64,000 nt of DNA from Rhabditophanes sp. KR3021 (taxonomy: Eukaryota > Nematoda > Chromadorea > Rhabditida > Alloionematidae): the NCBI GenBank assembly GCA_963281155.1, contig CAUJLY010000002.1:124001-188000 (forward strand). Reading direction: 5' to 3'. Shown here piece by piece: positions 22,709-34,547 of the stretch; position 1 is the first letter of the stretch, and each line of letters starts with the position of its first letter. Under the pieces are notes generated by a model. That model was not told the origin of the DNA. It saw only the letters and a program-made list of their open reading frames with translations, and did not search any database. The translations under genes and the position numbers were made by a program.

Positions 22709-23958
22709 ATGGATGGTGGTGTGTTGGAGGATTGTGGGGATGGCGTTGTTGTGATGGACGAATGTAGTGATGCTGTTATGGAGGATTGTGGTGTTGTGAT
22801 AAACGATTCGAAGGATGTTATTGGAGAGATTAAAGAAAAGTGTCAAATCAAAATGAGTAGAATTTGTCAACTTTTGCCATCTGATTATTTATACTTTACA
22901 CCGGAGTATGCAAAATTCCGGTCGCCATTTGCAAGACACTTACGATACTTTTATCCTGGACATAATAAAGTGGTCAGAAGTAAAGAATTTTATTCAGAAC
23001 CAATAAAGTGTACGACAGCTATGATACGTCTTTACCTCAAAAAGGCTACCAATCTTTCAACATTCACCCTAAAATACGATTGGCCATATGCAAAAAATTT
23101 GATTGCCATACTAGGTAGAATAAAATCAAACCCAATTATTAAGATTATTATTGGCGGCATTTTGAGTTAGTGCGACGTTTGACAGATGATGCTACAATTA
23201 TGAATACAGTAATTAAGGAAAACTTTGATCATTCAAATATTCTAAAAATTGAACTTGAACCTATTTTTGATCCTGTAGATTATATTAAAGAACAACTTGC
23301 AAAAAATAATAAAGAGGGCTTTCAAATATTCAAATTGAAAATAGATCCACGACGTCGGGGCATTATGGACGGTAAATTACAGGAATATTGAGGAGAATTA
23401 TGGTTCCAAAGTGAACTAAACTATGCTACCCAAAATTCCCTCAGATTTAAAAGATTATTTAATTTGTGAGGAACGATTTAATGATTTTGGTCATGATCAT
23501 ATCTATTACTTTGATTGCAAAAAAACTATTACAATGGCAAAATATACGTTCAGTTTGTTAGAACATTATATCTGGATTTTAAAGAATCAAAAGATGGTTA
23601 GAGTGGATATCTTTAGAAAACACATTAGTCCCAACCATATTAAGAAAATTATGATTGAAACTGACTCTCATACAACAAATTACAAAGACATTAACATGAT
23701 ATGCAGACAAATTGTTTCATTTCCTGAGAAAATTGAATCGCTTCATATTGTTGAATTTAAGCAACATTTATCAGTCATAATATTGCAGAGCGATATTTGA
23801 AATTGAAAGAAATCAGCTATACAATGGAACGGAAACATTGGATCTATGATACTAATATTTTTATGAGATTTTATTGTCTCGAACGCATAATAATAGCATG
23901 TATTGGAAAAACAGATCTAAACTTCCCAAATACACTCAAACTTCTTGTAATCAAATAA
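22709..23958 (+). pseudogene. Interrupted gene of unknown family
   Basis: Coding-like for about 1.2 kb but broken. The frame from ATG 22709 (MDGGVLEDCGDGVVVMDE) stops at 23170. The next segment (about 23152-23391) continues in a frame shifted by one base with no intron signals. A third segment (about 23447-23800) can be joined to it through a possible 77-nt intron (GTAAAT...CCCTCAG) in phase. A last segment (about 23796-23958) again needs a frame change. The protein would be rich in Ile, Lys, Asp and Tyr with no motif I know. Its irregular repeats of short hydrophobic strands faintly recall worm F-box-associated proteins, which is only an impression. A recent pseudogene is likely; sequencing indels are possible. 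Confidence 0.45.
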
Positions 23959-24655
23959 ATCTAATTCCGCAAACACAATCAACTTTGTTGATATAAATGA
24001 GGGTATATTTAGTTTAGATTGAGTTGCATATCTGCAAATTCTTCCTTGGTTTCCAAAAAGCAAATTATGGTGCAGTTTAAGCCATAGTGAAAAGGTTAGT
24101 AGAGTTGGAAAAAATGAAAAAAGATAAGAGTAGTCTGGAACTTTTCTAAATCAAGCCCTTATTATATAATTTCGTTGAGGCCATATTTAAATGCTAGGCT
24201 TTAATTTGTTCAAATAATGTCCTTAATTAGATCCTTTGTCTTGTCATTGCAATAGACAACTCAGGTGGGTTGAGCTGTGAGAGTCATGAATAGGAATGAA
24301 GTTTGAATGTCTGTATTATCTATATTCATAATAATTATATATTTGATATGACTTTGGCAAGGTCGTACTTTTCTATTTCTTAACACGAAAAGATGGCCAA
24401 ACGTTGGTAGAGTTTTGTTAGAATTTTATGCGACTATTTTGATTACTTACACATCAAGCAGATACCGCGTTTATGCCGTTCTTGCCTTTACCTTCTAAAC
24501 TATTCGTTCTTTTTTGGAACCATATTTTGGGTTACTTCATCAAAAGTATTGCACACTTTATTGTTTGCTTATTAAATTACATTTACTTTAGATTGCAAGT
24601 ATATCGTTTTAGGAAGGTAGGTGACACCTATTCATAATTTTGGAAATCAAGCAAG

Positions 24656-25786
24656 ATGTCAGGAGATACTAACCCCAACTACGAAACAATAGCTTGGCAT
24701 TCCGCCCCTTTATTTGAAATTTTGGAGCAGGAAGATAGAGAAGTAGCAAAACAAAGACTCTGCCAAGCCCTTTTGACAAAGCCGCTTTTTTTAATGGAGT
24801 TGCGACAAATTAGGATGATATCCAGACTGCTTAATTTGATGAAAGGTATTGATCAAAAGAAAAATCTCTTCGGCTACTACAATGCCGTTCTGGCGAGATA
24901 TTGTAGTTTAATGAATCTTTGCGAAGGCAGATCATCTGAAAGTCAAGAAAGGTTCTGGGGAGGATATATGAACGATCTCAAAAGCATTTATGGACCAACC
25001 ATCAATAGTGGAAACATGATTGAACAATTTAATGGAAAAGCGAGGCAATATGATGTCATAATTCCTGGTCCTTCTGTTGCTAGTAATGCAAATATCCTCA
25101 CAAACCAAATTATTGCCACTACTAATCCAAGTGAGAGAAATGTTTACCCTCCAACAGCAATGAATCCGATAAATGATGCTGAGGGAGGACCAAATGGCTT
25201 CTTTGCATGCCCTGTGGATCCAAAAGGACCAAATATTGATATAAATGGTCGTTCACTTGTTAACTGTGGTAATGAACAGAGACCAATTACTCCTCCAAAT
25301 CACCTTCCATCCACATCCTCCTCCAATCAACAGGTAACAATTGTTGATGCAAATCAAGATGATCTCCTCACTTGTGCTATTGAGCAGGTCACAATTGGTG
25401 ATGAAGATGTGGATCGCCTTCTTGCCTCGCCTACAAAACAACCCCAAGTCAAAGAAACGAAGAAGCGGGTAAATCGGATGAGTGGTGGAGGAGTCGATGA
25501 AACCGTGGAAGCGTTTAATGGTACTATTGAAAAGTGTCAAGAGGGACATCAACTTATGAATTCGACATTGCCACGACATAGCTTGCTTGATGATTTTTTA
25601 AAGGAACACTTTCAAAGTGATGAAGCCGAAGAACTTTATGATAACTTAACAATTGATGGCTATGATGAAAGTAATGGCTTTGTGTACAAAGAAAATACAA
25701 CCCTTGGAAGCATGGAAAATACTGCCGCTGAAAAGAATCAAATTATTACTGGGGAAAAGATGGGAACTTTGGTCAGGAAAAATTGA
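24656..25786 (+). CDS. Orphan 376-aa protein
   Basis: Single intact open frame from ATG 24656. The first 100 residues look folded and helical (EQEDREVAKQRLCQALLTK, MELRQIRMISRLLNLMK). The rest is Asn/Pro/Ser/Thr-rich and acidic, probably disordered. Two short repeats, QVTIVDANQDDLL and QVTIGDEDVDRLL, lie about 26 residues apart. No signal peptide, membrane helix or catalytic motif is evident. An AATAAA-type signal sits near 25970. I do not recognise the family. The repeat could be a pair of short linear binding motifs. Confidence 0.65.
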   Translation: MSGDTNPNYETIAWHSAPLFEILEQEDREVAKQRLCQALLTKPLFLMELRQIRMISRLLNLMKGIDQKKNLFGYYNAVLARYCSLMNLCEGRSSESQERFWGGYMNDLKSIYGPTINSGNMIEQFNGKARQYDVIIPGPSVASNANILTNQIIATTNPSERNVYPPTAMNPINDAEGGPNGFFACPVDPKGPNIDINGRSLVNCGNEQRPITPPNHLPSTSSSNQQVTIVDANQDDLLTCAIEQVTIGDEDVDRLLASPTKQPQVKETKKRVNRMSGGGVDETVEAFNGTIEKCQEGHQLMNSTLPRHSLLDDFLKEHFQSDEAEELYDNLTIDGYDESNGFVYKENTTLGSMENTAAEKNQIITGEKMGTLVRKN

Positions 25787-26548
25787 ACATCCCATCTCAA
25801 ATTCCAATATTCAAAATGTGTGTCTCTTTAGGAAAAAAGAAGATTGTCGAGGTGTCTCGTTGTCTATCTGATATTTCAGAAGCAATTTTTCGCAATTAAT
25901 AGGTATTCACAATTATTCTTTTGATTGTATCTCGTTTAATAATTAAGTATTCAATATTATTTTGTTTCTCAATAAAGTATTTGTACAGTTGTTTATATTA
26001 TTTTGCGTATATTTTAAAACAAACAAATTATTCAATTGATGCTTAACAGTTATTAATATTCTTGCAGAAAGCTCATTTTGCTTGTTAAAAGGTAGTAAAA
26101 TTAAGCACTTATATCTTGGATTACTTTATCCAAATTAAAGATATTTTGATGGAATAATTTGTCGAAATGATCTTAAACAGCCAGCAAATTTACTTCCTTT
26201 ACATTTGAATTAAAAGATTTATTTGCTTTTATAAAAAGATTTAATATGTTTTTTATGATCATGCCTATTATATCAATTGTCAATTACACTGTAATTAACA
26301 AGTAAATTGTTATCCCCTTCGTTAGAGCAATATACATTTATCTAAAAGTAAAAGTAGATCATTTAAAATACTGATTGCCTGATGTGTTTGAAAAGTATAT
26401 TCTTTGTTAACATTGCCAAAATAATCACTTTTAGATCTAACTCTTTTTTATAGTTTTAAATCCACAAAATAAGTATTTACTCGTATAAATTACACAATCA
26501 AGATGTCTATTTATTTAGGTACTTTATTTATATACTTTATTTTATTAA

Positions 26549-27216
26549 TTATTGAGGCGAAATATTAGTACTGTGATTGATATCATTAACAGGATAATAC
26601 GAGTAATAACTTTGATTTGAATAATTTTGTCCCGAATAATCGTAATATTCTTGTTTGGTCGGGTAAGGTGATTGATGGGAATGGTCGGGGGTTAATGATC
26701 CACGGGAAGACATCGAACACAGAGAGGAATCGGAGTGGGGTGTTTTCTGATTTAGCATCAAAACTCGTGGTGCTACACTTGTTAAAGTCGCAATCATATT
26801 AGTAGTTGTTTGTGACATCCCTTGGGATAAGATGGTTGCGTACTCAAGGTTAGATAAGTTTGACGGCTCATTCAGCATTTTCTTTAGTGCAGTTATGTAA
26901 TTTCTATAAAGGATTCAAATTATAATTTTGCTTAATCAAATGTATAAAGGTGTCAGACAAGGTATGTAATGTGTCAAAACAAGTTGTCATAGATTGCGTA
27001 ATCAAATAACTAATAACTACTAATTGGACTAGATACTTACCTTGCAAGTCTTAATGTTTCAATCTTTGATAATTTTTGGTGGTGTGTGGTTAGTGGGACA
27101 CATTTGCGAAGACAATCCATTGCATTATTTAGGCCATGCATACGATTTCTTTCCCGATTGTTGGCTTTTTGTCTACGAGCGACTTGTTTGACTTTAACAA
27201 CAACTTCAGGTTTCAT
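26549..27216 (-). CDS. cnd-1: NeuroD/CND-1 neurogenic bHLH transcription factor
   Basis: Exons 27216-27041 and 26903-26549, joined across a 137-nt intron with GTAAGT and TTTCTATAG sites, give 176 aa. The bHLH domain starts near residue 13. Basic region and helices are [20 protein letters not shown] and [18 protein letters not shown], the NeuroD/Neurogenin pattern. After the domain comes [20 protein letters not shown], matching the conserved post-bHLH segment of NeuroD and CND-1. The tail is Ser/Tyr-rich. C. elegans CND-1 (192 aa) promotes early neuronal fate; the same role is expected. The start chosen is MKPEVVV at 27216. An ATT repeat lies immediately 5' of it, and the hydrophobic frame farther upstream is not likely to be protein. 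Confidence 0.9.
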
Positions 27217-30200
27217 GATAATAATAATAAATATAAAAAAGCAAACGACTGGTCCAAACAAAATATCCAAATAACATACGGTCTCATCTATTTATATTGG
27301 CCCATACACTCACTCATGCTACTGGTATGGGACCACCTCTTTTTTGAGTGTCATGGCGCGTGCCACCAAACCCTCCCTCAACTCCTTTTTCAATTACCAT
27401 AAGGCAGTTAATTCCTTGCCCTCTATTATAATTCATTATAATTCAAGAATCTCAAACGCATAAAATGGCACTAGATTTAATTTGATTGAGGCAAAATTGG
27501 CTCCAGTTAAACTAATACCAAGTCAAAGTAAAGCGAGTACCAAGTGAAACAAGCTAGTTAACTTGATTAGACATTTGATAAATTAAAATAACAGTTCAAG
27601 ACTTAATCCTCACAATCTTGTCCTCACCATATTAGCAAGTCTTCAATTTACTTGCCGCTCCTCAAAAGGTCTCCGCCATTTTTTAGCCTACTGTTTTTTG
27701 TACTAACAAGATTAGCGCTTTCCCTCAATCATTTCTAGCTTTGACTACTATAATAATAGCTTCCACATCCACCAACATGCATATCAATCATCTTACTAAT
27801 GAAATCGCTCAGCATGATATTCTTTGACGCTATATCCCTCAACGGCCCAACCTTAAAGATGCCGAAAAGAAGAGACAGCTAATTTACACTATTGTTTTGA
27901 CACCCTACGGAAATAGATGAACAATTTGTTACATAATTAAGACACAGCTGTATGCATCCATATTATGCATTGCCATTTGCGGTTTGATTTGCCAAATCAA
28001 AAAGACAATTAAAAGGATGTGACAAATGATATTTTTTGCCTTTACTAGCTTCCGATTTATATTTTTAAATAATATTATATTCTCATCAATCATTATCTTC
28101 AAATCAACCTACTCAATCAGTTCAAGTACAAAACAATAAATAATTATACCTTACTTCTATACCTTCTCACACAAATTAGGAAGTGGACAAAGTTTCAAGT
28201 GTTTAGATATCCACTTACTACACAATTATACTTCCTTTTTAATCATTTAACAAGCACCATCACAAATACTTACTAATCATCACTAATCACTTTTGTTGTT
28301 GTTGCAAAAAATGGTGGTAGTGACCTCATTGTTATTTGGTTACTTGTACACAGTTTATGCCTGTTAATCTGTTTAAGTGTTTAAAGTGGCATCTGCAAAT
28401 TATAGTGTTTAGGTAATTTTGGTAGTTTTGTTAATGTAGACAATTGACATCAAAAATCTTTACAAAAACAGCAGGGAGTTGTTTTTATTAGTTATTGATA
28501 TTGTAAATTTATCAAAAAAGCAGAAGGTCCCCTGTCAATTTAACTATCACATTTTTTTCCATCTCAAATAAACCGCATCTTTGAAAGGACATTTGGCCAA
28601 AGTTTGCTTCATTACTTACATTTTAAAGCCCCAAAAAAGTTTCCAAGTTTTAACTTTTATTAATCAAACATATCAAATACATGGTTCTACATATTTACAT
28701 TTACTGATAATAGTCACTGCTAATCACAACAAACATCATAAAACATATAAACATAAATGTAACTACCACTCATCAACTTTATTTCCATATATTGTCAATT
28801 AAAGGTGCATAATTAAACAAAAAGTTATTTATCTACTTACAACAATCATCATAAAATACATACAAATCCAATTATTCACAGTTGCAATATCTTTGCGCAA
28901 TCACAAATAAATTGCCAATAAAACAATTACCTAGTTGTATAGGTCTGTAGATGATGTTTATTATTTGGTGGAAGATACTAAATTCAGCTGTCAACTAAGT
29001 ATTATTTGTCAATTAAGATCTCAAATCAAGGTAGGGATGACAGGGTAATTGGAAGGAAACTCATAAAACAACAGCCACTTTTTAATTATGATGTGAGGGG
29101 TATATGTATATATTTGATGTTGCATAAGAGCAATGATATTGTACATAAGCTGGCCCATAATTTAAGCACTTCAAATCCACTCCAACCTCTCTCACCTTCC
29201 TTACATGTTGTCCTTGTTTGTTTAAAGTCGGCAAAAAACACCTCCTCTTTGATACCTTATTTCCAGTGTCTAATCTAATTTAATAAAAGTGTTAAACACA
29301 AAAAAGGAAGCCATTTATAAGTTGATTAAACACCCGATTAAAACTGACTTATGAGTGTGAAGTGAATGGCAAAGGTCAATACGGTCTTTTATTGGCATAT
29401 TGTCTGTCAAAGGCACCATGCCGCACCCCACTCTCGTCTTATTAAAATAACAAAAACAAATCTTGGACCCTAATTTTGTTGATCACCAACCCATTCAATC
29501 ATTTTTTCCAAATGCATCAATTAAAAAGAATAAAAGGCTATTTATACTTTAATTGTTTTCGGAAATCGTTTGATGTCCAAATTAAATATGAAAGATGCTC
29601 CTTGATTGATTAAGAAATGTCATTTTAATTTTTTATCTTTAAAAACCTTGAATTAGGTACAAAAAATAAACTAAAAACAAGCTGTTTCGTTTCAAGTTAA
29701 TTAATTAATCTTTTTGATGTTGAAAAAACGGTCTAAAAAGAAGGTTACCTTCGTTCAAGATATTTATATAACATACGAAACTTCTTAAGAATGTAACCTT
29801 AACTATATACTTTTGAAAGAAAAAGGACATCACACGTAATGTATAAAAGTTATATAAATGGTAACTGATACTTACTAATACCTTGCACTATTGCCGAACC
29901 AGTCAAAGTAAAGTAAAAGTTACTTTGAATTGATATCCTACTATATAAACTCCATGAAGTGAAGGCAACATTTGTTATATAAAACCTGAACACCCATCCC
30001 TTCACGTGCCACAATTTAAAGTCCTTTCTTACCTTACTAAACATCCACCCCACCAATCAACCCTAAAACACTCCAACTAACTGTTAACTAACTGAAGTCG
30101 TCAAGAATGACCTTAACCGCATTTACTTACCGAATTCCTACATTTTGAGATGACAAGGTACCTTACCACATCTAATACACCTTTACTGTACCATTATTCT

Positions 30201-30313
30201 TTTAGGTGGTAGAGAGTATTGTTGATTCATAATTTTATTTCATTTAAGGTTCGATTGACTGTACTTTTTTTGTTTGTTTTTCATTTTTTTAATTGAATTT
30301 GTTTTAGTAGGAG
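27217..30313. other. Intergenic region between the NeuroD and Patched-related genes
   Basis: About 3.1 kb upstream of both divergent genes. AT-rich with no convincing gene. A short coding-like remnant lies near 27760-27920 (plus). The span should hold the regulatory DNA of the bHLH gene. Confidence 0.55.
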
Positions 30314-33300
30314 ATGACGGATCGTTTCGTGTCAACGTCTGTTTGGAAACTCGAAAACGGCATTTCGGACCAAAAGCCCGCTTGGAAGCAAGGTCCTGGG
30401 GAGGCCTTGTCCTGTCGCAAACAACCCGACCCCTCTCCACCTTCCTCCGCCAAAAGTCAATCAACTAAAGATGAGGTACCTTCGGTGACCTTAAAAAGTT
30501 ACACCACCAAAGATACTGATTCTTATCACGATTCTTCCTGTTCTAACTCCCTCAAGTACAAGTCAATGGAGAAGAATTTGAACTTCTCCAGTGAATTAAG
30601 CAACCCAAAGATCGAGGCTCTTTATTCGGATTGTGAGGTGGGTGAGAAGGAAGAGAGGAGTGGTGGCATTTCGAAGAAGGAGCTAAATGGTTTGGTTAGG
30701 AAAGGGGGTGAGGTTGGTTTGCCTGCGTTGCCGATCAATTTGGCGGAGAGTGGGTTTGGGTATAAGTATGGGTTTGGTGAAGGTGGCGTTGGAGGAGGTA
30801 GTGTCGTTGAATCTAGTAGTGGGAAGCCATTCCGTTGGGCTGAGATAGGAGTGAAGCGTCTTTTGTTTTTCCTTGGTAAAAATGTGCCTAACTACCAACT
30901 TATTTTTCTCATTATTCCCATTCTTCTGGCAATGCTGTCTTTGTTTGGACCCATCTATTACTACAAAAACATCTCCTACAGTGTGCCTTTTCCTGCTTTC
31001 ATGAATCCAAATGAAAAATCCAGCAACTCAGAACATTACAAGATCGGGTCAAGTTCACTTCAAAACTTCAATAGTACGAATGCGATGTTTGGTTCGATCA
31101 AAAAAACGCTCCAATCTGAATTTAGTGTTATTATGTCGATGCCTAATCATTATGACAATGTAATTAATGAGGATGTTGTTGGATATTATCAAGAGTTGAG
31201 AAGCACCCTCCAAAGTCTCAAATTCACCAGGGCAAAGGAAACTAAGTTTAAGTGGGCTGATGTTTGTAAGGAAGATTGCGGAGAAAAGAATGCCTTGATT
31301 GAAAAGCTTATTGACAAAGAAATGTTGTTGAGATATCCAGAAGGAGTTATGAAGGAATCGTTTAATCAAAGTATTAATATTAGCAAACATTTTATTGGGA
31401 ATATTTTGGGGGATATAGTTCAAGACTCAGAGGGCATTGTGTCTAGAGCCAGATCACTTCAACTAATGATGAAGATGAAGGACAATTTGAAGAATGAAAT
31501 CTTCGAGGAGTATGAAAAGAACTTTCGAATTCAAATGAAATTTGAGGCAGTTGCTGCTGAGTCTCAGGGATTAGAACTTACTTTTTGGAGTGTTAGAAAA
31601 TATGTTGATGAGGTGTTGGAAGTGATTCAGGCCATTCACAAGAACATCCTTTATTGCGCCATTTTGCTTGTAGTACTTTGCTTCATCGGAGGAATGAAAG
31701 GCGATGGATACCAATCAAGGCCATTCTTTGGAATCCAAATAGCTGTTGTCATCTTGATAGCAATCATTTGCGGGGTATTTGTACACATAGCTGGAGCCAG
31801 TCAATATTATTCCTTTGCCTTCATCGTGGCCTTTCCAATAATCCAAATTTCGATTCTGTACTTTTTCTCGATGATGGATACTTGGTCCAGATACTCGATG
31901 GCTGCTTTACATCCAATTGAAAAGTTGGTATTTATTGTTTCTTGGGATGGACCCGCCATGGTAATTTCGTTCTTCATCTTTGTCATTGCGACATTGGTAG
32001 CTGCTGTCTTTGCTACCAATCATCATCTTCAATATAGTATGATAATTGGAGGAGGTTCATTTGCTACTTTAATGACCTTCTCACTATCTTTTTTGATGGT
32101 TTGTATGTATAGAAGTGGGAAAGCTGAGTCTTCAGGGATCAAATGGTACCATTTCTGCAAAAATGGAGATCAAAATTTCAATGAAAAGACACTTCCTGAT
32201 TTTGATGTTAATTTTTTCAACATCCTACATGAGAAATTAACGGACTACCGGAGTACTTTAAGTAGAAAGGTTGGAACATTCATTGCCAATACTAACATCC
32301 GTTTTTTGATCGTCTTTACATTCGCAATTTACATTGTGGTTGGTTTTTTCTTTGCGTATCAAGGAACAGTCAATCTGAAAGAGGAGCATTTCGTCAGTTC
32401 AAACACTACTTCAGCTAAATACCTCGCAGCCTACCAAAACGGCTTTAAGAAATCAGATAACTTCCTGGAAATCAACTTCAATGCTCCCTTGGATTATTAC
32501 GACAGAGTCAAGAAAGACGAAATTTTGTCCCTTCTCAGATGGCCACTCGAGCAGCAATATGCCACCAAAGCCATCTCATGGCTGATGGATTTCGACAGAT
32601 TCCAACATTCGACCATCTACGACGTCAACGCCGACACCATCGTTCCCGTGGTCACCCTAATTTTCCTGAAATCACCCCAATTCAGCCGCTACTCCAGCGA
32701 CATCGTCCTTGACAAATTTGGCACACAAATCGTCAAAACACGCATGTATCTCGAATTAAGTACCAAAGGCTTCTCCGACCAATTGTCGATGATTCGCGGA
32801 ATTAAAGATCTTGCCAAAAAGTACGACTTACCAATCACCCTCAAGACACCTTTCATCTTTAGTTTGGACCATGATCTTCAACTATTTAATTGCTGTCTCC
32901 AGGCAGTGTTGGCAATTTGCGCAGTGATTGTCGTTTTGTCCTTAATTTTGTTCAATAACCCAGCCATGTCAACAATCATTTTGGTTTGCAATTTCATTTT
33001 TGTGGTGATTGGTGTTGGGTATAGTCATTTGTGCGCAATTCCACTCAACATCGTAACAGCAACAGGAATTATCTTTGGCATGATATTCAATAGTGCCGTT
33101 TCCATTCACTTTTCTTATAATTATTCCAATTCAGGTTCGTCTCAGGTTTCGTCTACGGCCAAGTTGCAGTATGCTTTTCAATGCACATTTGTTCCTACTT
33201 GCCTGGCTTGCATCATTACATCCATTACATATATGCCGTTGCTGCTAGTTAAGGCGCCTGTTTTGTTTGATATTTGGTGCATTATTTTGCTTACTTCCTT

Positions 33301-33988
33301 AATTTCCTTTCTAAATTTGGTTCTATTGACGCCTTTGTTGATTGTTTTTTTGACGGAGACAGTTGCAATGTGCTTCGTTAACTTTGGCAAAATATGTGAA
33401 GAACCAAGTATAAACACATGTATAGTAGAACAACCAGGTGATGGTATTTATTATCTGAGTCAGTCGATGGAAGGACGTGGCATTACATTTTATAATCGCA
33501 ATATGATTCAAGGGTTTCAGCCACCCCGCCAAATGATAATGCCACCACCGCCAGATTATGACAAAAGTGCTACTTCTAGAAGAACAAAACGTGTGCCTTC
33601 GTCCTCGCGCCGAGCAGGTGCTTTCAATGACTCCTACGAACATGACGAAAGTATTTATGAAGAACCACAAACTCCTCCACTTCCAAAAAAGCACCCTAAG
33701 CAGACACCTGCCCCAAGGAAGCACATTGAAACGTTGAGCAAACAGGCTGAATCCATTACACCTAACCAAAGTAGACGAGATTACCGTTACAATTACCCCC
33801 CAACAACTCAACCACATCCTCAGACAAGTGCGATGCGCCAAGCAGGTTTCGTAGACTCATCCAACCCTGGGATGAATGCTCAAATGAACGCATGGAGGGC
33901 CATCAATTACGGATACCCACCTCAACAACATCCGAATACACAATTTCAATTTACTTCACCACCCTCAGGTCAAAGGAGATTTTACTAA
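30314..33988 (+). CDS. Patched-related (PTR) RND-family membrane protein, intronless
   Basis: A 1224-aa open frame without introns, starting at ATG 30314 just after a TTTTAG acceptor. The N-terminal 190 residues are Ser/Gly-rich. TM1 is at about 196-217, a large extracellular loop follows, then a sterol-sensing-like block of helices (about 445-605). TM7 is at about 661-682, there is a second loop, and TM8-12 lie at about 856-1012. This 1+5+1+5 plan is that of Patched, Dispatched and nematode PTR proteins, which move or sense sterols and lipids and act in moulting and cuticle in C. elegans. The tail (1015-1224) is Pro-rich, with MPPPPDYD and PQTPPLPKK motifs that fit SH3 or WW ligands. The acidic relay residues expected in TM4 and TM10 seem absent. 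The specific PTR subgroup is not assigned. Confidence 0.88.
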   Translation: MTDRFVSTSVWKLENGISDQKPAWKQGPGEALSCRKQPDPSPPSSAKSQSTKDEVPSVTLKSYTTKDTDSYHDSSCSNSLKYKSMEKNLNFSSELSNPKIEALYSDCEVGEKEERSGGISKKELNGLVRKGGEVGLPALPINLAESGFGYKYGFGEGGVGGGSVVESSSGKPFRWAEIGVKRLLFFLGKNVPNYQLIFLIIPILLAMLSLFGPIYYYKNISYSVPFPAFMNPNEKSSNSEHYKIGSSSLQNFNSTNAMFGSIKKTLQSEFSVIMSMPNHYDNVINEDVVGYYQELRSTLQSLKFTRAKETKFKWADVCKEDCGEKNALIEKLIDKEMLLRYPEGVMKESFNQSINISKHFIGNILGDIVQDSEGIVSRARSLQLMMKMKDNLKNEIFEEYEKNFRIQMKFEAVAAESQGLELTFWSVRKYVDEVLEVIQAIHKNILYCAILLVVLCFIGGMKGDGYQSRPFFGIQIAVVILIAIICGVFVHIAGASQYYSFAFIVAFPIIQISILYFFSMMDTWSRYSMAALHPIEKLVFIVSWDGPAMVISFFIFVIATLVAAVFATNHHLQYSMIIGGGSFATLMTFSLSFLMVCMYRSGKAESSGIKWYHFCKNGDQNFNEKTLPDFDVNFFNILHEKLTDYRSTLSRKVGTFIANTNIRFLIVFTFAIYIVVGFFFAYQGTVNLKEEHFVSSNTTSAKYLAAYQNGFKKSDNFLEINFNAPLDYYDRVKKDEILSLLRWPLEQQYATKAISWLMDFDRFQHSTIYDVNADTIVPVVTLIFLKSPQFSRYSSDIVLDKFGTQIVKTRMYLELSTKGFSDQLSMIRGIKDLAKKYDLPITLKTPFIFSLDHDLQLFNCCLQAVLAICAVIVVLSLILFNNPAMSTIILVCNFIFVVIGVGYSHLCAIPLNIVTATGIIFGMIFNSAVSIHFSYNYSNSGSSQVSSTAKLQYAFQCTFVPTCLACIITSITYMPLLLVKAPVLFDIWCIILLTSLISFLNLVLLTPLLIVFLTETVAMCFVNFGKICEEPSINTCIVEQPGDGIYYLSQSMEGRGITFYNRNMIQGFQPPRQMIMPPPPDYDKSATSRRTKRVPSSSRRAGAFNDSYEHDESIYEEPQTPPLPKKHPKQTPAPRKHIETLSKQAESITPNQSRRDYRYNYPPTTQPHPQTSAMRQAGFVDSSNPGMNAQMNAWRAINYGYPPQQHPNTQFQFTSPPSGQRRFY

Positions 33989-34507
33989 TCATCTAACAAA
34001 ATAATAATTTATAATTAACCAAAAACAGATTTTTATGTTTATACTCATTTCATGTTTGCTCATATCCTTTTTAATACACTACCCATTAGACATTAATTTT
34101 TTAATAAATTTTTAATTTGTCTTTGACTCATAAAGTAAATTAGTGATAATTACATTTTCAAAACGTATGCTAAATTCTCCTAACAAACACCTATTCATTC
34201 CAATTAGGCAAAATCATTATAACATCTATTCATTTCAACTATATGAAATGATTAAAGCACCTATTATTAGGTGTGGTTCTTTATCCTCCTCTTTGCAAAG
34301 TCTTTTTAATTTGTGAAGTATATGTTGTGCACTAAATTGAATAGACACCATTAGTTTACATACACATATATACTTTCACAAATTAATATATATTTTCTTT
34401 AAATATTCATCATATATCGCCCTCATTTTTAATTAACAAAAGTGACGTTAATTGAAAAATTGGCACTAATTTTGTTGAAAAAGTGGATACAATTTTTGGT
34501 ATTAGAG

Positions 34508-34519
34508 TATATATATAAA
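34508..34519 (+). promoter_or_regulatory. TATA-like element before the small secreted-protein gene
   Basis: TATATATATAAA, followed 12 nt later by a TTTTAG acceptor-like site (34531-34536) and then the ATG at 34548. It fits a core promoter, although in AT-rich DNA such strings also arise by chance. Confidence 0.3.
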
Positions 34520-34547
34520 CTACGCATTTATTTTAGATATTTCAAAG

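Noticed and set aside
28581..29278. Plus-strand open frames of 73-90 aa upstream of the Patched-related gene
   Set aside because: No protein-like composition, domain or splice context.
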